From Phaeoceros laevis (Eukaryota; Anthocerotophyta; Anthocerotopsida; Notothyladales), in assembly GCA_049999765.1 (NCBI GenBank), contig JBNGIQ010007366.1, forward strand, positions 1 to 40,250: DNA of 40,250 nucleotides. Reading direction: 5' to 3'. The position numbers and the translations under genes were made by a program. Position 1 is the first letter of the stretch; each line of letters begins with the position of its first letter. Shown here piece by piece: positions 31,601 to 40,250 of this stretch. Under the pieces are notes generated by a model. The model was not told where the DNA came from, did not search any database, and saw only the letters and a list, made by a program, of their open reading frames with translations.

Positions 31601-32080
31601 AGAGATTATGACATCACTCCAACTATTGAGCACTATACTTGCATGGTTGATCTCCTTGGGCGTGCAGGACATGTGGACAAGGCCATGACGATTGCGAAAA
31701 CGATGCCTTTCCAACCTGATGGTATGCTGTGGAGATGTGTCTTGGGTGCTTGTCGAAAATGGGGCAAGGTCGAGCTTGGAAGACAGGCATTTGAGCGTGC
31801 CCTGAGGTTGGATGAGCAGGATGCTGCATCGTATGTCTTGATGTCAAACATCTATGCTGCGGCTCAAATGTGGGAAGACATGAAAGACATCCGGGCCATG
31901 AGACTCAGGGCACAAGCCTGGAAGGAGCCGGGAGAAAGCTGGTGGACTGATTACAGTGGATTTGCGCATATGTTTATGGTTGGAGAGGGAGAACATCCAG
32001 ATTTGCACGATATGAATGTAGAATTGAAAGATATGTCTCTCAAAATGCAGGAAGACGGCATTATATGGAGCTGGCTTTAG
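28646..32080 (+). CDS. Long PLS-type PPR protein of the E+ class, no DYW domain
   Basis: The PPR exon (28948-32080) encodes about eight P-L-S triplets ([60 protein letters not shown]), then P2-L2-S2, E and E+ motifs with a canonical PG box (WKEPGESWW) and MFMVGEGEHPDLHD. It stops at EDGIIWSWL, exactly where a DYW domain would begin. Such E+ proteins edit organellar RNA by recruiting a DYW deaminase in trans. The PPR exon starts after AATTGCAG. The preceding exon, ending at 28824 (GGAG|GTGAGC), joins in phase 2 as AG|G, the same phase as in the gene at 1-1465. It reads NKNFSDLRHATKDAGSLLLL, like the second half of a PDF motif. ATG 28646 is its first methionine; a further 5' exon is possible. 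A start at ATG 28949 is the conservative alternative. Confidence 0.85.
28662..28824 (+). other. Probable PDF-like exon of the E+ PPR gene
   Basis: Acceptor CTTGCAG at 28655-28661, donor GGAG|GTGAGC after 28824. Readable parts are SDLRHATKDAGSLLLLS and GRHVRIEGTLG, comparable to SPDFRLKE, PLWLN and HWVDAQLTVLE in the gene at 2715-5618. Resemblance is weak alone but is supported by the shared intron phase. The 123-base intron to 28948 has both consensus ends. Confidence 0.45.
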
Positions 32081-32089
32081 GGTATTAAT

Positions 32090-33270
32090 ACCAGACATTG
32101 CACCTCCTGCTGCATGCTTGCATAGAGGGTAAGGGCTTCTCAACCAAGCCCATGCTGAAATCCTCCGAACACTGCAGTCCATGTTACCATGTTTTTTGAG
32201 GGCAGTTTGTCAAACACTTCTGGGGGCATCCTGTAAGCTCCCCTACTTTGGCATACATGCCAACCAGAGAGCTGCCAAGAGCCAGATCGGCTTCCAACCC
32301 TAGTTCCTGAATCTGCTTATCCAGCTCCTGCCCCTGATGCAAAGCTCCAGACCAGCACAGGCTTGCATGAGGCACACATATACCTTCTTGCAACTCTGCA
32401 TCTGCTTGTACATAGCTAGGGCTTCCTCACCCAGCCCACGCTGAGAATATCCTGCAATAATTGCAGTTCATGTCGGCACATCCCTGGTACCTAACACTCC
32501 ACGAGCATCCTCCAAACTCCCTCATTTCGCATACACATCCACAAGGCAGTTTGCCAACAAAGGTATTCAGCTGGACCCTGTTCCATACAATGCCAGCTTG
32601 AACCTCTTTGCCAGAAGCTAAATTCTGTGCTGTGGCACACGCTTTGGGAACTGCTACGAATATGTGGTTGTTCATCTTCACTATTGACCCACCCGTCTGT
32701 CGGTACAGTGCTATTGCCTCCTCTGCTTCTCCATGTAGAGCATGCGCGAAAATGATGGAAGCCCGCCTATGGGCGTTTGGCTCAGCCACCTTGCTGAACG
32801 CTTGCTTCTCTTCCTGCAACTTCCCATGGGAAGCATACAAGGCAATAGTATGGGTGCCCAGAAATGCATTAGAACCGAATGAAAGCGCCTTTCGAGACTA
32901 ATATCCTTTTGCCCAATGCATCTCTTCAGGGCACGATAGAAGAGAGTGTCGTAAACATGACATCGTCGATGCACCAAGAGTTCCAACGCTTCAACAGCCT
33001 CCCATAATTCTCCTACCTCATGAAGTCTAATCGCTATTCCAACCTTGGAATTTCCCTCACGCCTTAGTTCACTGTGAGAACCATCATCATTTTTTAGCTG
33101 CAAATTCAGGAACCGGGCTCCTTAAACTCCGTCACCTCCTTCAGCCTGCAGTCCGGATGGTACGAATTTCTCTGTCCGGGCCTGTAGTCTTGCAAGGCTA
33201 TCCTCTGTCGCTCCTTCGGCGCAATTTCTACTGTGTAACGGCTAATGGGCAGCAGCTGCAAGCTCTCACT
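32090..33270 (-). pseudogene. PPR pseudogene with PDF-like N terminus
   Basis: In minus-strand order: LQDYRPGQRN, then HPDCRLKEV near 33200-33130 (a PDF-motif half, followed by a stop at EPGS), then GELWEAVEALELLVH and RALKRCIGQKDISLERR (PPR N terminus). A frameshift follows, then MYASHGKLQEEKQAFSKVAE with IFVAVPKACATAQNLASGKE, another shift, and ALHQGQELDKQIQELGLEAD with SSLVGMYAKVGELTG. Stops and shifts break it at least four times and no E or DYW domain is left. It faces the E+ gene tail to tail and is a relative of it, judging by the shared N-terminal block. Confidence 0.85.
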
Positions 33271-33661
33271 CCATTCATGCCCACGAAGTACTAGCTAAAG
33301 AGCTGGGCAACGAAGACTTTTAATCTCCTCATGTATCGTTGGTCCATCCGCAAATGGCTCGGGTCGTCAGCGCCGGACCCGCCGAGCGCTGCGCAAACTC
33401 CACCTGGAGCGCCATGCCGTTCAATGAAAGTGCTGCAGTAGATAAGCCTCCAGATCAATTCCGAGGCAGAGCTCAAAGTCAAGGTTGCACAGTCTCCAGA
33501 CATTTTTCCGGAATACGACTCCCTTTGTGGGGGGGAATAGCAAGATGGCAAGCTTACCGTCGGCTCCCAATCTTCTATGACGTCTTCGTCTAGAAACGCA
33601 CTCTGTGCTCCAGACGCCAGTGGTCTGATCAGCCCTGTTCTATGAGATACTCATACTCGTG
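33271..33661. other. Promoter/leader region of the second DYW:KP gene
   Basis: About 390 bases between the decayed PPR copy and ATG 33662. No repeat, exon or distinct promoter motif recognised. Confidence 0.4.
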
Positions 33662-36600
33662 ATGGCTGCCAATTCTTTGGAGCCAGCAGGTTCTGCGCTT
33701 CGGCTGATACATTCTCTGCTAAATTCGGGGGATGCGCGCCATCGGAGTTTCTTGCCTCAGCAACTGTTGTGGGATGATGAGCAACAACTTAAGGGGAGCT
33801 CGTGCTCTCCTGACCTCAGGCACAGGCAATCAAATGAGGTCCTCCGGCCGAAGAACCCCGGGAAGCATGCCTGGGCGAATTCGCAACTGGCTTCTTTGGA
33901 TTCAAGGCTCGGGCCTCCTCCATCAAAATCCAACTCGACCTTGCAGTACGAACTTGGCCTTCGAAGGCAAGCAGGGAACGAACATGACAGAACTGCTGAA
34001 ACTGTGAGCAAGCTGTGTGAGAGGGGGCAGCTCAGTGAAGCTGTTGAAGCTTTGGGAACACTGGTACAGGCAGAAATACGTGTTCCCACTTCTGTCTTCT
34101 ACCGGGTCTTAAGGAGCTGTGCTGCTCATAAGAATTTGGTTCTGGGCCGCCGTGTCCACGAACTTACTGTCAAAGCCGGCTATGAGTCGAACACATTTTT
34201 AGCTAATCACATCCTGCGCATGTATGCTGCTCACGGGAGGTTGCAAGAAGCGAAGGACGTGTTCACCAGGGTAGCGAAACCAGATGCATTCTCCTGGTCT
34301 GCCGTAATTGCAGCTCATGCTAAACATGGGGAACCCAAGCAAGCCATAAAACTTTATCAAAAGATGCGCAGCTCCAGTGTGAAGCCTGATTGTCACGTGT
34401 TTGTAGCGGCCCTGCAGGCTTGTGCACGTGCAGCAGACTTGGAATCGGGAAAGCAAGTGCATGCTGATGTGTTGAAGAGTGGTGTTCAGCCCGACATGTT
34501 TGTTTGGAACTGCCTGGTGGAGCTGTACTCAAAATGTGGCAAGCTGGATGATGCCCGCATCATATTCAACAGTTTGGAGACAAAGGATGTGGTTACATGG
34601 ACTGCTATGGTAACTGGGTATGCTGAGCATGAGAGGCGTCAAGAGGCCCTCTCTCTTTATGACCAGATGTGGGAGAAGGGTGTGGTGCCAGTTGATCCTG
34701 TTGCACTCGCTTGTTTAGTGAAGGCATGTGCAAGGCTTGGAGCTTTAAAACAGGGCAGACAGCTCCACTCACAAATCCGAGACAGGGGACTGGAGGCTAA
34801 CGTAGTTGTGGGCACCTGCCTCGTGAATATGTATTCCAGTTGTGGCAGGTTGGAAGAGGCACAACGAATTTTTTACAGTTTGGTCACAAGGGACATGGTG
34901 ATATGCAACACCATGGTATCTGGATATTGCAAATGTGGCAGGTTAGAAGAAGCAAGAAGCTTTTTTGACAGTTTGCCCACGAAGGATGTGGTGACATGGA
35001 CTACGATGATAGCAGGATATGCTGAGCATGGGCGTGGTCAAGAAGCCCTTACAATCTATGGAAGTATGAAGCAGGAAGGTCTGGTAGCACCTAACTCTGT
35101 CACCTTTACTTGCCTCTTGAAGGCATGCGCAACCATTGGCGCGTTAGAGCAAGGCAAGCAGCTTCATTCACAAATTCTGCAAAGGGGGTTCGACGCTGAC
35201 ATAGTGGTGAGCACCTGCCTGGTTGACATGTATGTGAAATGTGGCAGGTTGGAGGAAGCACGCCGGATTTTTGACAATTTGGCAAGAAAAGATGTGGTGG
35301 TGTGGACGACAATGATTGCGGGATACGCTGAGCATGGGCTTGGTCAGGAAGCCCTTTCTGTCTACGACGTAATGGAAGGTGTGACTGTAGCTGATTCTCT
35401 TACATTTGCTTGCCTCTTGAAAGCCTGTGCAACTGCTGGCTCTTTACAACAGGGCAAGCGGCTTCATTCACAGATTCTGGAGAGAGGCATGGACGCAGAC
35501 ATAGTTGTTGGCAACAGCCTGGTGGACATGTATTCCAAGTTTGGCAGGGTAGAAGAAGCACGCACCGTTTTTGACAGTATGGCCACAAAAGACGTGGTAA
35601 CATGGAATACCATGATAACTGGATATGCCAAAGGTGGCAGGTTGGACGAGGCACGGTTGATGTTTGACAGTCTACCTACAAAGAATGTGGTGACGTGGAA
35701 TACCATGATAACTGGCTATGCTGAAAATGAGAGGGGTCAAGAAGCCTTTGCTCTTTTTGAGAAACTGGAGGAAGAAGGTGTGGTGGAAGCTGACCCTGTA
35801 ACATTTGCTTGCCTACTAAAAGTTTGTGCAACTACTTGGGCTTTAGAAAAGGGCAAACAGCTCCATTCACGAGTGGTGAAATGTGGGCTCGAAGCTGACA
35901 CCATGATCAGCAATTGCCTGGTTCATATGTATGCCAATCTTGGCAAGATGGAAGAGGCATGCCTGGTTTTTGATAGGTTGCCCACAAAGGATGTGGTGAC
36001 ATGGACATCAATGATAGCAGGATACGCTGAGCATGAGCTTGGTCAGGAAGCTCTTGCTCTTTATGACAGAATGGAGCAGGACTGTTCTATTCAAGCTAAT
36101 TCTTTTACATTTTCTTGCCTCTTAAAAGCATGCGCATTTCTCGGTGCTGTACAACGCGGTAAGCAGCTCCATGCACAGATTCTGGAAAGGGGGCTGGAAA
36201 CTGAGACCATGATAGGCAACTGCCTGGTGGATATGTATGCAAAATGTGGCAGGCTCAAAGATGCCCAAACTGTATTTGACAGCTTGCCTACAAAGGATGT
36301 TGTCACGTGGTCGACCATGATCAATGGGTTTGGTCAATGTAATGAAGGCCAGAAGGCGGTAGAGTGTTTTCAGGAGATGATGCGAAACGGCGTTCAGGCT
36401 AACGAAACTACATTTACTTCCCTTCTTACGGCATGCAGCCATGGGGGCCTTGTGAAGGAGGGTGAGCAGTTCTTCAAAGCCATGGTGGAAGACTGTAACA
36501 TCATGCCCACTACTGAACATTACAACTGCATGATTGATCTGCTTGGGCGAGCAGGCTACCTGGATAAGGCAGAGAAGATGTTGATGTCACTTCCGTACAA

Positions 36601-37207
36601 TGATGTTGGGTTCATGTCGTTGCTGAATGCCTGCAAAAGTCACCGCGATGTGGAGCGGGGAATGCGGTGTTTTGAGACTCTCGTAAGATCAAACTCTCAG
36701 AGTGCATCTGCGTATGTGCTCATGGGAAACATTTGCACCGACTCTGGTAGATGGGCAGATGTAGAGAGGATTGAAAAGTTGAGGAAGTCGGCTGGAGCTG
36801 GCAAAAAACCTGCAGTAGCAGGCATTGAGGTGGACAGGCATGTGCACACGTTTGTTGTGGGTGAAGAAAGGGGTGACATCTCCTCGAAGGTACGAAGTAC
36901 CAATGCTCGGTTGAAAGAGGAAGGAGGCCATGTGCCACGCACCCAGTTGGTGCTGAAGCGACTCTCCGACAAGGAGAAGGAAGATCAGCTGTGTGGACAT
37001 GCTGAGAAGCTAGCCTTGGCTTACGGTATGTTGAACACTCCGGATGGGACACCTCTATTTGTCACCAAGAATCTGCGCATGTGCGACGACTGCCACAGCT
37101 CCACTGAGATCATGTCAAGGACTGAGAAAAGAGATATCATCGTAAGGGATGGGCACCGTGTTCACCGATTTGTGGATGGTTCTTGCTGTTGTGAGGGCAG
37201 GCCTTGA
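33662..37207 (+). CDS. PPR RNA-editing factor, PLS-E-DYW:KP class, with degenerate PDF motif
   Basis: 1181 residues, one exon. ATG 33662 is chosen over a GTG one codon earlier. Residues about 30-85 keep a worn PDF motif (LLWDDEQQLK, SPDLRHRQS, HAWANSQLASLDSRL) against WWDYR, SPDFRLKE and HWVDAQLTVLERR in the gene at 2715-5618. About seven P-L-S triplets with extra S motifs follow (VVTWTTMIAGYAEHGRGQEA, CLLKACATIGALEQGKQLHS), then P2-L2-S2, E, E+, the box KKPAVAGIEV, and a deaminase-like domain with HAEK at 1113-1116, CDDCH and terminal GRP. GRP with KP is the signature of DYW:KP proteins tied to U-to-C organellar editing. N-terminal targeting is not obvious. Identity with the other DYW:KP gene is highest in the tail. 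Predicted base contacts are discussed in the findings. Confidence 0.94.
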   Translation: MAANSLEPAGSALRLIHSLLNSGDARHRSFLPQQLLWDDEQQLKGSSCSPDLRHRQSNEVLRPKNPGKHAWANSQLASLDSRLGPPPSKSNSTLQYELGLRRQAGNEHDRTAETVSKLCERGQLSEAVEALGTLVQAEIRVPTSVFYRVLRSCAAHKNLVLGRRVHELTVKAGYESNTFLANHILRMYAAHGRLQEAKDVFTRVAKPDAFSWSAVIAAHAKHGEPKQAIKLYQKMRSSSVKPDCHVFVAALQACARAADLESGKQVHADVLKSGVQPDMFVWNCLVELYSKCGKLDDARIIFNSLETKDVVTWTAMVTGYAEHERRQEALSLYDQMWEKGVVPVDPVALACLVKACARLGALKQGRQLHSQIRDRGLEANVVVGTCLVNMYSSCGRLEEAQRIFYSLVTRDMVICNTMVSGYCKCGRLEEARSFFDSLPTKDVVTWTTMIAGYAEHGRGQEALTIYGSMKQEGLVAPNSVTFTCLLKACATIGALEQGKQLHSQILQRGFDADIVVSTCLVDMYVKCGRLEEARRIFDNLARKDVVVWTTMIAGYAEHGLGQEALSVYDVMEGVTVADSLTFACLLKACATAGSLQQGKRLHSQILERGMDADIVVGNSLVDMYSKFGRVEEARTVFDSMATKDVVTWNTMITGYAKGGRLDEARLMFDSLPTKNVVTWNTMITGYAENERGQEAFALFEKLEEEGVVEADPVTFACLLKVCATTWALEKGKQLHSRVVKCGLEADTMISNCLVHMYANLGKMEEACLVFDRLPTKDVVTWTSMIAGYAEHELGQEALALYDRMEQDCSIQANSFTFSCLLKACAFLGAVQRGKQLHAQILERGLETETMIGNCLVDMYAKCGRLKDAQTVFDSLPTKDVVTWSTMINGFGQCNEGQKAVECFQEMMRNGVQANETTFTSLLTACSHGGLVKEGEQFFKAMVEDCNIMPTTEHYNCMIDLLGRAGYLDKAEKMLMSLPYNDVGFMSLLNACKSHRDVERGMRCFETLVRSNSQSASAYVLMGNICTDSGRWADVERIEKLRKSAGAGKKPAVAGIEVDRHVHTFVVGEERGDISSKVRSTNARLKEEGGHVPRTQLVLKRLSDKEKEDQLCGHAEKLALAYGMLNTPDGTPLFVTKNLRMCDDCHSSTEIMSRTEKRDIIVRDGHRVHRFVDGSCCCEGRP

Positions 37208-38073
37208 TGGAAGATAATACCAGTGTAACTGCAACCTCTTGCCAGCTCCAAGCATGATTGGAACACCATGGAGCACACTCCAGGATGCGTTTACAGCACA
37301 AAGACTATCTGTTTGGGAGGTTGCCAAGGTGAGGCCAAGTCAGTGTGGATATATCTTCAGGTATTGTGATGTCCAGCACACGCCGCTCATACACTGCCTG
37401 TGTGACATTCACACTGAAGCCTGATGTGCACTGCACGATAATGCAGCCCTCTCTGGGGCAAGTAGTTCAGAGGATGGCATCCAACTGTTACCACCAAGCT
37501 GCTCTCAACTTGAATGTACTGGTTCAACTGGGCACAAAAAAACGTATTCCCTCTTTCATCCTGAATCAAGGTCCACATCACGTGCCCCAACACTGGCAGT
37601 TTTCGCAGACAGTCAAAGCCGCTACCAACAGAGCATACAGCTAGAACAGCGGTGTCTGCTCTTCCTCCGCTGGGGCTGGTAACCTATAGATCCTGCTCAG
37701 CGATAGTGGTGCCTCGAATAAGACCGTCGACTCCATTTGTGCCGATCCGATCCCGGATGCGCGATCCGCGAGTCCGACGCAGTCGGTGGTTTTCCCTCCC
37801 CGCTTTGATGCTTTTTGGATTCATAAATATTTCGCGCCGAAGTTTTGTCTCCTGCGATTGAGAGAGAGAGGCAACAGCAAAAGCACTCGAATTGTGTTTT
37901 ACCAGTATGTTACTACAGTGTATTAGTTAGGTAACTTCGTCGATGACCACCAGTTAGTACGACCGAACTTGGGAGAGACTGTCGTCTGCCCTGACTCACT
38001 CAAAACCTAGCTCCCTGTTCAGCAGTCTTCCTTTCCCACTTTCGTCGGCTGGCTGCTACCATCGCCGGTCGCC
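37208..38073. other. Intergenic stretch: 3' flank of the DYW:KP gene and eL24 promoter
   Basis: 866 bases. A GA run (GAGAGAGAGG near 37861) lies about 210 bases before the eL24 start, a common feature of plant housekeeping promoters. No exon, RNA gene or repeat family recognised. Confidence 0.5.
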
Positions 38074-38959
38074 ATGGTTCTCAAGTAAGCCTTTGGCGTC
38101 TTCATCGGTCACTGTTGCTCTTCCCGCAGCAAATGTTTGCAGACTGTCTGTCTTTGTTATGCTGCTGGGATGGCGTTTAATAGCATGGCTGATGGTTTAC
38201 AGGACTGAGGTTTGCCGCTTTAGCGGCGCTAAGATCTATCCTGGTCGTGGCATCAGATTCATTCGCGCTGATTCGCAGGTGCGCTTTCAGCGATGTCTAG
38301 GGCTTTCTGGTGGCAGCAGGTTCCTGTCAGCTGGTGGTTGGAGAAGCTAAGGGTGACCGTTTGTGCAGGTGTTCCTGTTTGTGAATTCCAAGTGCAAGAG
38401 GTACTTCCACAACAGGCTAAAGCCTTCCAAGCTCACTTGGACGGCCTTGTTCAGGAAGCAACACAAGAAGGTTGGTGTTGATTGCTGTGTCCTATTGGTT
38501 GCTGCATTGATTTCAGCACGAATGTTTGATGGCAACAGTCTTGCTATTCTGCGTGGCTCAGGATATCCATGCTGAGGCTGTGAAGAAGAAGAGAAGGACC
38601 ACTAGCAAGCCTTACTCTAGGTCTATTGTCGGTGCGTCCCTGGAACTCATCCAGAAGAAGCGGTCAGAAAAGACCGAGGTTCGTGCTGCTGCTCGGGAGG
38701 CTGCGCTCAGGTACTCTTTAGTTTTCCACTTCGTCTGTTTGTTTATTGTCTGGATGTTGCGGGTTTATCTTAACCTAGAAGACTGCCTGGACATCATGAC
38801 AGGGAGATCAAGGAGCGGATTAAGAAGACAAAGGACGAAAAGAAGGCAAAGAAGGCCGAGGCTGTTGCGAAGACCCAAAAGGGATCTGGAAAGGCTGCTG
38901 CCTCCAGGGGAGCAGCACCCAAGGGTCCCAAGGTTGGGGGTGGTGGAGGCAAGCGGTGA
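38074..38959 (+). CDS. RPL24: Cytosolic 60S ribosomal protein eL24
   Basis: Five exons in phase give 164 residues: 38074-38084, 38203-38278, 38369-38470, 38562-38710, 38803-38959. The first exon holds only MVL plus two bases, a layout usual for ribosomal protein genes. The protein reads [20 protein letters not shown], then [39 protein letters not shown] and a lysine-rich tail ending GGGGGKR. This matches plant RPL24 along its whole length (usual size 160-165). It is a structural protein of the large subunit; in Arabidopsis RPL24B (STV1) also aids re-initiation after upstream frames. The zinc-binding Cys pattern of archaeal eL24 is only partly kept, as in other eukaryotes. All introns are GT-AG and about 90-120 bases. 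Confidence 0.96.
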
Positions 38960-39289
38960 TGTCACCTTGTCATCACTGTTGTGGTTTGTTTTGGTGGATA
39001 TTGAAGCTGTCATGAAGGACGTGCTTGTCTGAGTTGCGGTCCATTTTTTCGTCACGGCTGTCTCCTGGCCACTTCCTCTTGGGACGTGCGGTGACTCGTT
39101 AGGAAAAAAGCGTTTGTCACCTCACCACTAGATTTGTGGTTCTTCATAGCCTCGTGAGACAACTCACAATTTTTGTCCGGGGACCCTCGATTTGTTCTGA
39201 GTCTTTTCACTTGATTAAAGTCTACATGTAAATCAGCATCCGGCGATTGAAGATGGTTGCGTCCTGGTACATTACAGCAGCTCAAGGCT

Positions 39290-40165
39290 GTAAAATTTTG
39301 AGGACAATACCGTAAGTTCTTGACTCCTGAGCACCGTCGGCTGGGCGGACGTCGGGATGTGGATGACCTCTGGTGTAACCCAAGGTGCTACAATAACCAC
39401 ATCAGCTCTGAGACCTCTGTCCTGAATCTGTGCATGCAGATGCTTTCCTTGCTGTAGAGCCCCCAAGAGTTCCACATGCATGCTTGAAGGAGGCACAAGA
39501 ATGTAACATGATTAGCTGGAGTAATGCCCTTCTGTTGCATCTTCGTGTACAAGGCAAGTGCTTCGTGACAAAGCTCTTTGTGATAGTACCCTGGAACCAT
39601 GGCAGTCCATGTCACCATGTCTCTCGTGAGCAATCTACGACATATGGTTTGAGCCTCTTCAAGGCTCAAACACTTTTGGTACATGTCACACACTATTTTC
39701 GATAGCAACTTGAGCTTCCAGTCCACTGTTCAGTGTTTGTGCATGAGGCGCCTCTGGGAATATCCTGCTATCATAGCCGTCCATGTCACCACATCCCTTG
39801 CAGGCAATATGTCAAATGCTTTGCGAGCGTCCTCAAGGTTTCCCATGTCAAATGCTTTGCAAGCGTCCTCAAGGTTTCCCACAGTTTGAGTACATGTCTA
39901 TCAGCAGTGCCAACGAATACATTGGTTCCAACAGCAGTCCCCAAAACAGTAGCATGTACCTCCATGCCTGAACCTAAATTTCCTAAAGTTGAACACGCTT
40001 GTAGGGTTGCCACAAATATGTGGTTGTTTGGCTTCACGGGAGATTGGAGCGTTTGTCGATACAGACTGATAGCCTTAGCGGGTTGACCATGTTCAACTTC
40101 AGTGTGCGCCAATACTATTGCAGCCCAGACATGGTTGTTTGGAGCAGTGACTTTGGTAACCCAAT
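39290..40165 (-). pseudogene. PPR pseudogene, truncated at both ends
   Basis: Minus-strand order: VTKVTAPNNHVWAAIVLAH, PAKAISLYRQ, NNHIFVATLQACSTLGNLGS, then a shift after NVFVGTA. After a duplicated 36-bp block come SLEEAQTICRRLLTRDMVTW, ALALYTKMQQKGITPANHVT, another shift, and GALQQGKHLHAQIQDRGLRA, where homology ends. These are P, L and S motifs of the same subfamily as the gene at 1-1465. There is no E or DYW part. Homology starts abruptly near 40165, inside the window, so the copy does not depend on sequence beyond the right edge. The last 85 bases of the window show nothing recognisable. Confidence 0.85.
39809..39880. repeat. 36-bp tandem duplication inside the PPR pseudogene
   Basis: Units 39809-39844 and 39845-39880 (ATGTCAAATGCTTTGC, then AGCGTCCTCAAGGTTTCCC) differ at one base. 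The duplication adds 12 codons to an S motif, repeating [12 protein letters not shown] in translation. Confidence 0.9.
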
Positions 40166-40250
40166 TGCTTACTAACCTATGTCAATCGTCGTGTCTCTCC
40201 TTCTGCCATCTCCCTCCGAACTGATATCATTCATCATCCCGACATCCAAT

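Overview
This window is nuclear DNA of a seed-free land plant. The genes have short GT-AG introns (about 60-350 bases, mostly near 100), base composition is near 50 % GC, and five conserved plant housekeeping or stress genes sit among seven PLS-type pentatricopeptide repeat (PPR) loci. Two PPR genes carry the DYW:KP form of the RNA-editing deaminase (KP in place of the PG box, C terminus GRP or GRH instead of DYW). That form is known from plants whose organelles edit U to C: hornworts, ferns and non-Selaginella lycophytes. The compact genes and high PPR density fit a hornwort best; this is inference.

Layout, left to right. 1-1465 (-): 5' part of a spliced PPR gene running off the left edge. 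2039-2662 (+): short N-terminal PPR fragment. 2715-5618 (-): complete PPR-DYW:KP gene. 6388-7872 (-): group 3 LEA protein, possibly plastid-targeted. 9602-15172 (-): 19-exon Uso1/p115 golgin tether (GC6/MAG4 type). 15581-17921 (+): SGT1 co-chaperone, divergent from p115. 19191-21948 (+): mitochondrial succinyl-CoA ligase beta. 22246-23873 (-): RBM48-like minor-splicing factor, tail to tail with the ligase. About 23.9-26.4 kb: gene-poor, with SINE-like repeats and a tandem duplication. 26430-27230 (-): decayed DYW:KP tail. 28646-32080 (+): long PPR E+ protein without a DYW domain. 32090-33270 (-): PPR pseudogene. 33662-37207 (+): second complete PPR-DYW:KP gene. 38074-38959 (+): ribosomal protein eL24. 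39290-40165 (-): PPR pseudogene.

The most interesting signal is upstream of the PPR tracts. The gene at 2715-5618 begins with a clear PDF motif, the roughly 50-residue plant motif of the OSB organellar single-strand DNA-binding proteins. A degenerate version starts the gene at 33662. Split PDF-like exons can be read upstream of the PPR exon at 1-801, probably upstream of the one at 28948, and a remnant precedes the pseudogene at 33.1 kb. In two loci the exon junction joining the PDF-like part to the PPR part has the same phase (AG|G). The window therefore appears to hold a PPR subfamily with an N-terminal nucleic-acid-binding PDF module fused to editing factors, caught in active birth and decay: two intact DYW:KP members, one E+ member lacking its own deaminase, one member cut by the window edge, and three or more broken copies.

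The housekeeping genes act in ordinary, unlinked processes and show no sign of transfer. Spliced models for p115, SGT1, succinyl-CoA ligase, RBM48 and eL24 were assembled by hand. All keep reading frame from start to stop and match the usual lengths of their families.
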